From Brevibacillus sp. (GTDB lineage Bacteria > Bacillota > Bacilli > Brevibacillales > Brevibacillaceae), in assembly GCA_029240815.1 (NCBI GenBank), contig JARDZO010000320.1, positions 1-5,726 of the forward strand: a stretch of DNA of 5,726 nucleotides. Reading direction: 5' to 3'. A program made the translations under genes and the position numbers. Shown here in pieces: positions 1 to 5,636 of the stretch. The notes beneath the pieces are model-generated. The model did no database searches, was not told where the DNA came from, and saw only the letters and a program-made list of their open reading frames with translations. The number at the start of each line of letters is the position of its first letter. Within the stretch, counting starts at the first letter, position 1.

Positions 1-1
1 C

Positions 2-481
2 GAGAAATATTTTGAAACACCACAGCCTACCGATGCGCAAGTAACTATGCGCGTTCATCGGGGAGAGGGCACGATCGAGGTAACGATCCCACTTGGCGGG
101 GTTATTATCCGGGCAGAGGAAACCCATGAGGACATGTACGCTGCTATCGATCTAGTGGTAGAAAAACTGGAGCGTCAAATACGCAAGCACAAAACGAAAC
201 TGATGCGAAAATTGAGAATCGATTCTACTAGTAAGGTCGCTGGACGTGATAGTCAACCAGTCGCAGTAGTACTTGCTGAAGAGAGCGATGAGGAAGATGT
301 GGATATCGACATCGTCCGAACCAAACGATTTGACTTAAAACCAATGGATACTCACGAAGCCGTCATGCAAATGGATATGCTGGGACACAACTTCTTTGTC
401 TTCCAAAATACCGACACGAACGATGTGAGTGTGGTGTACCGTCGCAATGATGGTCGCTATGGTTTGATTGAACCCAAATAA
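2..481 (+). CDS. hpf: Long-form ribosome hibernation promoting factor (HPF), 5' end cut by the window
   Basis: HPF binds the 30S subunit in stationary phase or stress, blocks the mRNA and tRNA channel and, in the long form, pairs two ribosomes into inactive 100S dimers. The frame is open from base 2, giving 159 visible residues; the family is about 180-190 long, so roughly 25-30 N-terminal residues lie outside the window. The ATG at 47 is internal, because the residues before it (EKYFETPQPTDAQVT) already fit the family. The N-terminal ribosome-binding domain ends in the characteristic AEETHEDMYAAIDLVVEKLE and RQIRKHKTK helix (to about base 210). An acidic linker (EESDEEDVDID) follows. The C-terminal dimerisation domain, from about base 317, carries the hallmark KRFDLKPMDTHEAVMQM and ends GLIEPK. 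This domain separates the long form from short HPF/YfiA. Upstream promoter and start are not visible. The position just before secA matches Bacillales yvyD. Confidence 0.95.
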   Translation, partial: EKYFETPQPTDAQVTMRVHRGEGTIEVTIPLGGVIIRAEETHEDMYAAIDLVVEKLERQIRKHKTKLMRKLRIDSTSKVAGRDSQPVAVVLAEESDEEDVDIDIVRTKRFDLKPMDTHEAVMQMDMLGHNFFVFQNTDTNDVSVVYRRNDGRYGLIEPK

Positions 482-514
482 CGAAACTTTATAGCCTATC
501 ACTCGTATAAGACT

Positions 515-541
515 AGGGAGTTGCTATTGGCAACTCCCTTT
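515..541 (+). terminator. Probable intrinsic terminator of hpf
   Basis: A perfect 10-bp stem, AGGGAGTTGC (515-524) with GCAACTCCCT (530-539), closes a 5-base loop TATTG, 34 bases after the hpf stop. The following T run is short (TTT, then ACTTGTG), so termination may be partial and some transcription could continue into secA. Confidence 0.72.
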
Positions 542-543
542 AC

Positions 544-573
544 TTGTGTAGATGTGAAGTCATTTGTTAAAAT
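544..573 (+). promoter_or_regulatory. Candidate sigma-A promoter of secA with extended -10
   Basis: TAAAAT (568-573) matches TATAAT at five of six bases and is preceded directly by TGT (565-567), the TGn extension used by Gram-positive sigma-A promoters. An upstream TTGTGT (544-549) is a weak -35 at 18-base spacing. This would give a leader of about 115 bases before the secA start. A small hairpin lies in that leader (TATCCC 609-614 with GGGATA 621-626). No clear regulatory fold was recognised. Confidence 0.45.
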
Positions 574-693
574 AGATTTTTAGAGAGAGTTTATTTTCGG
601 AGAATCTGTATCCCTAATTTGGGATATGTGGAGCACTCGCACGAAGGGGCGGAGTACCGTCTTTTCTTGGGAGCATATGGAAGGGGTGTCCTC

Positions 694-3216
694 ATGTTAG
701 GACTCGTAAAAAAGATTTTTGGCGATAGCAATGAGCGCGAAGTCAAAAAAATGTTTAAGCGCGTAGAAGCAATCAATGCGCTGGAAACAGGCATAGCGGC
801 ACTCTCCGATGAGCAACTGCGGGAGAAGACTGAAGAATTCAAAGCCCGCCTGCAAAAGGGAGAAGATCTGGACAAAATTATGAATGAAGCGTTTGCCGTC
901 GTTCGGGAAGCATCCAAGCGGGTTCTCGGTATGAGGCATTTTGACGTTCAGCTCATCGGTGGTATGGTCCTGCAAGAAGGACGTATCTCCGAGATGAAGA
1001 CTGGTGAAGGTAAGACGCTGGTAGCAACCTTGGCCACCTATCTCAACGCTTTGCAGGGAAAAGGTGTTCACGTTGTTACTGTGAACGAATACTTGGCGGA
1101 GCGCGACTCGACTATCATGGGTCAGCTCTACAACTTCTTGGGACTCACAGTTGGGCTGAACAAGAACGGATTAAACGCAGAAGAAAAACGCGAAGCATAC
1201 GCGTGCGACATTACTTACGGAACCAACAACGAATTTGGTTTCGACTACCTGCGTGACAACATGGTGTTGTACAAGGAACAAATGGTACAGCGTCCACTTT
1301 TCTACGCGATCATTGACGAAGTGGACAGTATCTTGATCGACGAAGCGCGTACGCCGTTGATCATTTCTGGTTCTGCGAATAAATCGACTGAGCTGTATTA
1401 CATCTGCTCCCACTTTGTAAAACGTTTGGAGCAGGAAAAAGATTTCACCATTGATGAAAAGCTGAAGATTGTTTCCTTGTCGGATGAAGGTGTCAGCAAG
1501 GTAGAACAAGCTTTTAACATCGATAACTTGTACGATACAGCGCATATGACGCTAAATCATCACATTACGGCGGCTTTGAAAGCACAAGTCCTGTTCAAGC
1601 TTGATGTGGACTATGTGGTTCAGGAAGGCGAGGTTGTGATCGTCGACGAATTTACGGGCCGTCTGATGGTGGGGCGTCGTTACAGCGATGGTTTGCACCA
1701 GGCGATTGAAGCCAAGGAAGGTCTGCGCGTTCAGAGCGAGAGCATGACGCTGGCTACGATTACACTGCAAAACTACTTCCGTATGTACCAAAAATTGTCC
1801 GGTATGACCGGTACGGCGAAAACGGAAGAAGAAGAATTTAAAAAGATTTACGGACTCGATGTTGTCGTGATTCCTACGAACAAGCCAGTCGCGCGTATGG
1901 ACTTGCCAGACTTGGTGTTCAAAACTGAAGCGGCCAAGTATCGCGCGGTTGTAAACGACATTGTGGAGCGTCACAAAAAAGGTCAACCGATTCTGGTTGG
2001 TACCATTTCGATTGAAAACTCCGAGCGTCTGTCTCAAATGCTGAAGCAAAAAGGCGTTCCGCACAACGTCCTGAATGCGAAGCAGCATGCGCGTGAGGCC
2101 GATATCGTTGCGCGTGCCGGTCAATATGGAGCCGTCACGATTGCGACGAACATGGCGGGTCGTGGTACGGACATCCAGTTGGGTGAAGGCGTAGCGGATC
2201 TTGGCGGTTTGCACATCATCGGTACAGAGCGTCACGAGAGCCGTCGGATTGACAATCAGCTGCGCGGTCGTTCCGGTCGTCAAGGTGACCCTGGTTCTTC
2301 CCAGTTCTTCCTCTCCATGCAGGATGAGCTGATGCGCCGCTTCGGTGCTGACAATATTATGAACATGATGGACCGTCTCGGCATGGAAGAAGATATGCCG
2401 ATCGAGAGCCGTCTCGTTACACGTGCTGTCGAATCTGCTCAGAAACGGGTGGAGGGCTCCAACTTCGATGCGCGTAAAGGCGTACTCCAGTACGACGATG
2501 TCATGAACCAGCAGCGTCTGGTTATCTACAAGCAGCGCCGCGACATCCTGGAGCAGGAAGACCTGAGCGCGATCGCACTAAGCATGCTAAACAGCGTGTT
2601 GGAGCGCAACGTCGAGCTACATTGTCCAAAAGAAGAGGTACCAGAGGATTGGGACCTGCAAGCTCTGGCGGATGCAGCCAACAATATGTTCCTGCATGAA
2701 GAAACCATTACCGCGAAAATGCTGAAAGGCAAAGAAGCGGAAGAAATTATGGAACTGCTGAAAAACGAAGTCTCCAAGCAGTACGCACAGCGTGAAGCAG
2801 AGATCGGCGATATGGTTCGCGAGTTTGAAAAAGTGGTTATCCTGCGTGCTGTCGACAGCAAGTGGATGGATCACATCGATGCGATGGATCAGCTGCGCCA
2901 AGGTATTCACCTGCGCGCCTACGGTCAAAACGATCCGTTGCGTGAGTACCAGTTTGAGGGCTACGAAATGTTCCAGACCATGGTTGCTTCTGTTGAAGAA
3001 GAAGTGGCTATGTACATCATGAAAGCGGAAGTCAGCCAGAACCTGGAGCGTCAGGATGTGATCCGCGGTCAAGGTATGGATCCAGATCAGTTGCAGACCT
3101 CTGGACCTTCCGAGCGCCCTGACAAAGACACTTCCGGTGATGCAGATCCGAAAAACCGTGCGCAGCGCCGTGCCGAAGAGCAGGAGCGCCGTCGTAACAA
3201 CAAACGAAATGAATAG
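694..3216 (+). CDS. secA: Preprotein translocase ATPase SecA, without C-terminal zinc tail
   Basis: SecA is the peripheral membrane motor that drives unfolded preproteins through SecYEG using ATP. The ATG at 694 is chosen because AAGGGGTG (681-688) lies five bases upstream and [10 protein letters not shown] matches the family N-terminus; the result is 840 residues, close to B. subtilis SecA. Visible elements (numbering from this start): Walker A MKTGEGKT at 101-108; Walker B DEVD at 208-211 followed by RTPLIISG; the preprotein cross-linking region at about 220-370; [13 protein letters not shown] near 372; TNMAGRGTD at 485-493; motif [13 protein letters not shown] at 522-532; and the helical scaffold and wing ending around [14 protein letters not shown] at 739. 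The tail from about 795 is hydrophilic and ends basic ([14 protein letters not shown]). It lacks the CxCxGxxxxxxxC(C/H) zinc motif that many SecA proteins carry for SecB or ribosome contact. No such motif is seen in the other frames or after the stop. A terminator follows at once, so secA is not fused transcriptionally to prfB here. Confidence 0.98.
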   Translation: MLGLVKKIFGDSNEREVKKMFKRVEAINALETGIAALSDEQLREKTEEFKARLQKGEDLDKIMNEAFAVVREASKRVLGMRHFDVQLIGGMVLQEGRISEMKTGEGKTLVATLATYLNALQGKGVHVVTVNEYLAERDSTIMGQLYNFLGLTVGLNKNGLNAEEKREAYACDITYGTNNEFGFDYLRDNMVLYKEQMVQRPLFYAIIDEVDSILIDEARTPLIISGSANKSTELYYICSHFVKRLEQEKDFTIDEKLKIVSLSDEGVSKVEQAFNIDNLYDTAHMTLNHHITAALKAQVLFKLDVDYVVQEGEVVIVDEFTGRLMVGRRYSDGLHQAIEAKEGLRVQSESMTLATITLQNYFRMYQKLSGMTGTAKTEEEEFKKIYGLDVVVIPTNKPVARMDLPDLVFKTEAAKYRAVVNDIVERHKKGQPILVGTISIENSERLSQMLKQKGVPHNVLNAKQHAREADIVARAGQYGAVTIATNMAGRGTDIQLGEGVADLGGLHIIGTERHESRRIDNQLRGRSGRQGDPGSSQFFLSMQDELMRRFGADNIMNMMDRLGMEEDMPIESRLVTRAVESAQKRVEGSNFDARKGVLQYDDVMNQQRLVIYKQRRDILEQEDLSAIALSMLNSVLERNVELHCPKEEVPEDWDLQALADAANNMFLHEETITAKMLKGKEAEEIMELLKNEVSKQYAQREAEIGDMVREFEKVVILRAVDSKWMDHIDAMDQLRQGIHLRAYGQNDPLREYQFEGYEMFQTMVASVEEEVAMYIMKAEVSQNLERQDVIRGQGMDPDQLQTSGPSERPDKDTSGDADPKNRAQRRAEEQERRRNNKRNE

Positions 3217-3230
3217 CGAATCATGTGCCA

Positions 3231-3276
3231 AACATCCTTTCCAAACGGCTAGAGCTGCAGGAAGGGATGTTTTTTC
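3231..3276 (+). terminator. Strong intrinsic terminator of secA
   Basis: AACATCCTTTCC (3231-3242) pairs with GGAAGGGATGTT (3260-3271) over 12 positions with one G-T wobble. The loop is 17 bases, and a T run follows (3270-3275), with a second run of T at 3280-3285. It begins 14 bases after the secA stop, so it separates secA from the protease gene. Confidence 0.9.
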
Positions 3277-3320
3277 GTGTTTTTTGTCAATTTACTGGAG
3301 AAACTCACGAACGATTCTCC

Positions 3321-3349
3321 TAGAGTACATGAGGAAAAATTCTTACAAT
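3321..3349 (+). promoter_or_regulatory. Weak candidate promoter of the S8 protease
   Basis: TACAAT (3344-3349) is a good -10 box, 39 bases before the TTG start. At 17-base spacing the -35 position holds only TAGAGT (3321-3326), a poor match, so an activator or an alternative sigma factor may be needed. The -10 lies inside an 8-bp inverted repeat (3337-3362). The secA terminator upstream implies that some promoter must exist in this interval. Confidence 0.3.
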
Positions 3350-3362
3350 GAAAAAAGAATTT
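3337..3362 (+). repeat. Inverted repeat AAATTCTT-N10-AAGAATTT before the protease
   Basis: AAATTCTT (3337-3344) and AAGAATTT (3355-3362) are exact reverse complements separated by 10 bases. The repeat covers the candidate -10 box and ends 14 bases before the ribosome binding site. It could be an operator for a dimeric regulator or a weak AT-rich RNA hairpin; in this AT-rich stretch chance cannot be excluded. Confidence 0.35.
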
Positions 3363-3388
3363 ACTAATTTCTCATGGGGGAATGTAGA

Positions 3389-4828
3389 TTGAAAAAACCA
3401 CTTAAGCAAGTTCTTTTAAATTCCACACTGGTGTTTGGGCTGGTGGCCTCCGTACTTTCTGTCGTACAAGCTCCTGTTCTGGGGAAGAGCAAGGAGACTT
3501 CTTACCTAATCGCGTATAACAACGACGATTTGCCAGATGATTTTGAAGAAGTGATTGAGGAAGCAGGCGGAAACGTAGAGACGGTGGTCGAGGAAATTGG
3601 CATCGTGTCGGCCAGCTCCGATAATCCTGACTTTTTGGACAAGCTGACCGAATCAAAGGATGTTCTGGCTGCGGAAGAAGAGCTGGAAATCTTTTTGGAC
3701 GAAGAGGAGCCCGAAGCTGCAGATGGCCAACCAATTACGGACATTCCCCAGCCTGATTGGGATGATCCTGATCAAAACTACCATGATTTGCAGTGGGATG
3801 TGAAACGGGTTACCAATGATTTTGCTTCCCATGAAATAAGCAAAGGAGATTCTGACACGGTAGTAGGTATCATAGACACCGGTTTGGATTTTGACCATCC
3901 CGATCTGCGAAAGAATGCGGACGAGGAAGGGAGCAAGACGTTTGTTCCAGGTACTGATGACGCCTGGGATGAAAATGGCCATGGTACCCATGTGGCGGGT
4001 TCCATTGCTGCAGATGGCAAAGTATTGGGGATCGGGCCCGAGCTGACTGTACGTGCCTACCGCGTCTTTGGAGCGACAGGAGGAGCACAGCAATCGTGGA
4101 TCACTAGTGCCTTAGTGGCTGCGGCAAACGATAGAGTGGATGTCGTAAACATGTCTCTGGGCGGTTGGCGGTGGATGGCTCAGAATTATGGGGAAAAAGG
4201 TGATTCCGCTTCGATCGTGGCCTACCATCGAGCTGTTCAATACGCGGTCAAAATGGGAGTAACGGTTGTCGTCGCGGCAGGTAACGATTCGAGGAATCTG
4301 GGCAGTCTGCACGACATGCAGGAATATTGGAAGGATACATACGGCTTGGACATCAAGGGTCCTTCCCGGGTTGTACCGGCTCAGCTCCCAGGAGTGATTA
4401 CGGTATCTTCATCCAACGAATGGTCAGAGGATGAAATCGCGTTTTATTCCAATTACGGCAATCCGATCGACATCGCTGCACCAGGCGGAGACAACGGTCC
4501 AGAATACGACGCGCTTTATCGGGAAGACCCCAAAGGTGACTATCTCGATAAACGGGACTTCCGCTATCGCACCTTGTCGACATGGCCTACGTACTTGCCC
4601 TCGTATTTCACATCCAATTTGAAGGGCTATGCTTATTTGCACGGAACATCGATGGCAGCTCCGAAAGTAGCCGGAATTGCTGCGGTCATTAAATCGGAGC
4701 ACCCGAATTACAGTCCGGAGCAGGTGGCAGCATTGATCCAAAAAACGGCAGTAGACTATGGGAAAAAGGGGCAAGACAAGTACTTTGGTGCTGGTGAGGC
4801 AAATATTTTTAAGGCACTTGAAGAGTAA
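3389..4828 (+). CDS. Secreted subtilisin-like serine protease (peptidase S8), lantibiotic-leader-peptidase-like
   Basis: This encodes an extracellular endopeptidase made as a pre-pro-enzyme. The TTG at 3389 is preferred: GGGGG (3376-3380) lies eight bases upstream, and it starts the protein MKKPLKQ, a normal signal peptide charge cluster. The in-frame ATG at 3374 overlaps this site and has no ribosome binding site of its own. The product is 479 residues. Residues about 8-28 are hydrophobic (signal core), with cleavage likely between 28 and 32. Residues about 39-103 resemble the inhibitor I9 propeptide (SYLIAYNNDD, EEAGGNVETV) and are strongly acidic. The S8 core runs from about 131: Asp163 in GIIDTGLD, His198 in NGHGTHVAG, oxyanion Asn299 in VAAGND, and Ser421 in HGTSMAAPKVAG, so it should be active. 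The segments DLQWDVKRVTND and GSKTFVPGT are reminiscent of EpiP-type lantibiotic leader peptidases, but no lantibiotic gene is nearby, so a general scavenging protease is at least as likely. There is no C-terminal anchor or LPxTG motif. Substrate is unknown. Confidence 0.93.
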   Translation: MKKPLKQVLLNSTLVFGLVASVLSVVQAPVLGKSKETSYLIAYNNDDLPDDFEEVIEEAGGNVETVVEEIGIVSASSDNPDFLDKLTESKDVLAAEEELEIFLDEEEPEAADGQPITDIPQPDWDDPDQNYHDLQWDVKRVTNDFASHEISKGDSDTVVGIIDTGLDFDHPDLRKNADEEGSKTFVPGTDDAWDENGHGTHVAGSIAADGKVLGIGPELTVRAYRVFGATGGAQQSWITSALVAAANDRVDVVNMSLGGWRWMAQNYGEKGDSASIVAYHRAVQYAVKMGVTVVVAAGNDSRNLGSLHDMQEYWKDTYGLDIKGPSRVVPAQLPGVITVSSSNEWSEDEIAFYSNYGNPIDIAAPGGDNGPEYDALYREDPKGDYLDKRDFRYRTLSTWPTYLPSYFTSNLKGYAYLHGTSMAAPKVAGIAAVIKSEHPNYSPEQVAALIQKTAVDYGKKGQDKYFGAGEANIFKALEE

Positions 4829-4838
4829 GGATACTGTC

Positions 4839-4871
4839 AACCTCTGAGGTTTCATGCTCAGAGGTTTTTTT
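4839..4871 (+). terminator. Intrinsic terminator of the protease gene
   Basis: AACCTCTGAG (4839-4848) pairs perfectly with CTCAGAGGTT (4857-4866) around an 8-base loop, followed by a run of seven T (4865-4871). It starts ten bases after the stop codon and makes the protease a single-gene transcript. Confidence 0.93.
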
Positions 4872-4969
4872 CTGCTTCATTCCTTCCTGCTAGACAGCGT
4901 TCGTCCCTTTCCTGTTTTCCTCGTCGGCATAGGCCCGTCGAATTGTCTAACACTGGAAAATGCCATCGA

Positions 4970-5010
4970 ACGATTCTAGTGGAAATCATTTGAAAAACAC
5001 ATAGAATCGT
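4970..5010 (+). repeat. 9-bp inverted repeat around the promoter region of the orphan ORF
   Basis: ACGATTCTA (4970-4978) and TAGAATCGT (5002-5010) are exact reverse complements separated by 23 bases. The centre-to-centre distance is 32 bases, about three helical turns, and the arms flank the candidate -35 box. This suits a pair of operator half-sites or a looped repressor site. The left arm overlaps CGAACGATTCT, a word also present upstream of the protease (3308-3318). Confidence 0.45.
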
Positions 5011-5019
5011 AAGTACAAC
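4990..5019 (+). promoter_or_regulatory. Candidate sigma-A promoter of the orphan ORF
   Basis: TTGAAA (4990-4995) and TACAAC (5014-5019) are separated by 18 bases and each match the consensus at most positions. A transcript starting near 5026 would have a leader of about 27-30 bases before the ATG codons at 5053 and 5056. The stretch from 4872 to 4966 holds nothing recognisable; it is pyrimidine-rich at first. Confidence 0.5.
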
Positions 5020-5052
5020 ACTTTTTCCAAATACACGATGACGGGGGAATGA

Positions 5053-5520
5053 ATGATGAAGTCGACAGTCAACGTGATGGGCATACAAGCAGTGAGCATC
5101 CTGGAGCGAATCGCAGTAACTTTGAAAGCAGTGCTGCGAGTCGGAAAAGAAAATAGATCCGTTCAAATTATCAACGGAGATAAAGAAAAATCAAAAGAGA
5201 TCCAATTGGAGGTATTCACTGCGCGAGACCCGGTCTTTCCGGAAGAAAGACTCGTCTCGGAAATACCGCAGCCACTCTGGATGAACGCGTTTATCGTTGA
5301 TCCCAAGCCATTGATTGATAAGGGGCATAAAGAAGGAACAGCAGAGATGAATAATAAATTCAAGAGAGTGAATAAAAATACAAAAGATCGAAAGCGCAAT
5401 ACAGAATCACGAGGTACGCATCTCACACTCGTCAAGGCTGCCCAGATTGAAAGAACACCCTCTCGCGAAATCCGAGACTTCAGATCCTCACCCTCACCAC
5501 CAAATCTGACCCAATGTTGA
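5053..5520 (+). CDS. Hypothetical protein, unrecognised, about 155 residues
   Basis: I do not recognise this protein. In support of translation, GGGGG (5043-5047) sits five bases before ATG 5053 and eight before ATG 5056 (the latter spacing is the more usual), a plausible promoter lies upstream, and the frame runs on for 155 codons. The N-terminal half (about 1-85) looks like an ordinary soluble domain with alternating hydrophobic and charged residues (NVMGIQAVSILERIAVTLKA, IQLEVFTARDPVF). The rest (about 88-155) is basic, low in hydrophobics and probably disordered, ending SPSPPNLTQC with the only cysteine as the last residue. There is no signal peptide, membrane span or known motif. It lies alone between the protease terminator and prfB, with no terminator of its own before prfB. 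A strong hairpin at 5224-5259 lies within it. The C-terminal half looks weakly coding, so the true gene may be shorter, decayed, or part of an RNA element. Confidence 0.45.
   Translation: MMKSTVNVMGIQAVSILERIAVTLKAVLRVGKENRSVQIINGDKEKSKEIQLEVFTARDPVFPEERLVSEIPQPLWMNAFIVDPKPLIDKGHKEGTAEMNNKFKRVNKNTKDRKRNTESRGTHLTLVKAAQIERTPSREIRDFRSSPSPPNLTQC
5224..5259 (+). repeat. Strong two-part hairpin inside the orphan ORF
   Basis: CGAGAC (5224-5229) pairs with GTCTCG (5254-5259), and GTCTTTC (5233-5239) pairs with GAAAGAC (5245-5251). A small 3/2 internal bulge separates the two stems and the tip loop is CGGAA. This gives 13 Watson-Crick pairs in 36 bases. There is no T run after it, so it is not a standard terminator. 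It could be an RNA processing or stability element, or a protein-binding site. Confidence 0.6.
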
Positions 5521-5573
5521 AAGGGCCAGCATAATAAATCGGTCACCTTCCCCCAGCTTGACACTCTGTCTGG

Positions 5574-5601
5574 TTGCGGATCTGGCAAATTACGATACAA
5601 T
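5574..5601 (+). promoter_or_regulatory. Candidate promoter of prfB
   Basis: TACAAT (5596-5601) is a five-of-six -10 box located 36 bases before the prfB start. A weak -35, TTGCGG (5574-5579), lies at 16-base spacing. A perfect TTGACA at 5558-5563 is 32 bases from this -10, too far to serve it. In B. subtilis prfB is transcribed with secA; here terminators and distance make a separate promoter necessary. Confidence 0.42.
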
Positions 5602-5636
5602 AAACATAGCTTACAGAAGAGAAGGTGATTCGCAAC

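Noticed and set aside
619..693. In-frame extension of SecA to ATG 619 (25 extra residues)
   Set aside because: There is no ribosome binding site before 619, and the ATG overlaps a small leader hairpin. The ATG at 694 has AAGGGGTG at good spacing and matches the SecA family start.
1552..2283. Long antisense open frame of 243 codons within secA
   Set aside because: It is a mirror of the SecA coding frame, with no binding site and no protein-like domain pattern.
2617..3231. Antisense open frame of 204 codons over the 3' end of secA
   Set aside because: It is a shadow of strong SecA codon bias; its composition (rich in F, H, T and L) is typical of reversed coding sequence.
3329..3367. Twelve-codon ORF (MRKNSYNEKRIY) as a leader peptide before the protease
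   Set aside because: There is no binding site before its ATG and no attenuator-like pair of hairpins after it; open stretches of this size are common by chance.
3374..3388. ATG 3374 as start of the protease
   Set aside because: No Shine-Dalgarno lies upstream, and the G-run directly after it serves the TTG at 3389, which gives a standard MKK signal peptide.
5049..5153. Alternative 34-codon frame starting at ATG 5049
   Set aside because: It begins only one base after the G-run, too close for initiation, and overlaps the longer frame at 5053 with better spacing.
5558..5563. Perfect TTGACA as the prfB -35 box
   Set aside because: At 16-18 bases downstream there is only TCTGGC-like sequence; the good TACAAT is 32 bases away.
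5163..5600. Antisense open frame of 145 codons opposite the orphan ORF
   Set aside because: Its start has no good binding site or promoter in view, and it runs through the candidate prfB promoter. The forward frame has better start signals, though neither is proven.
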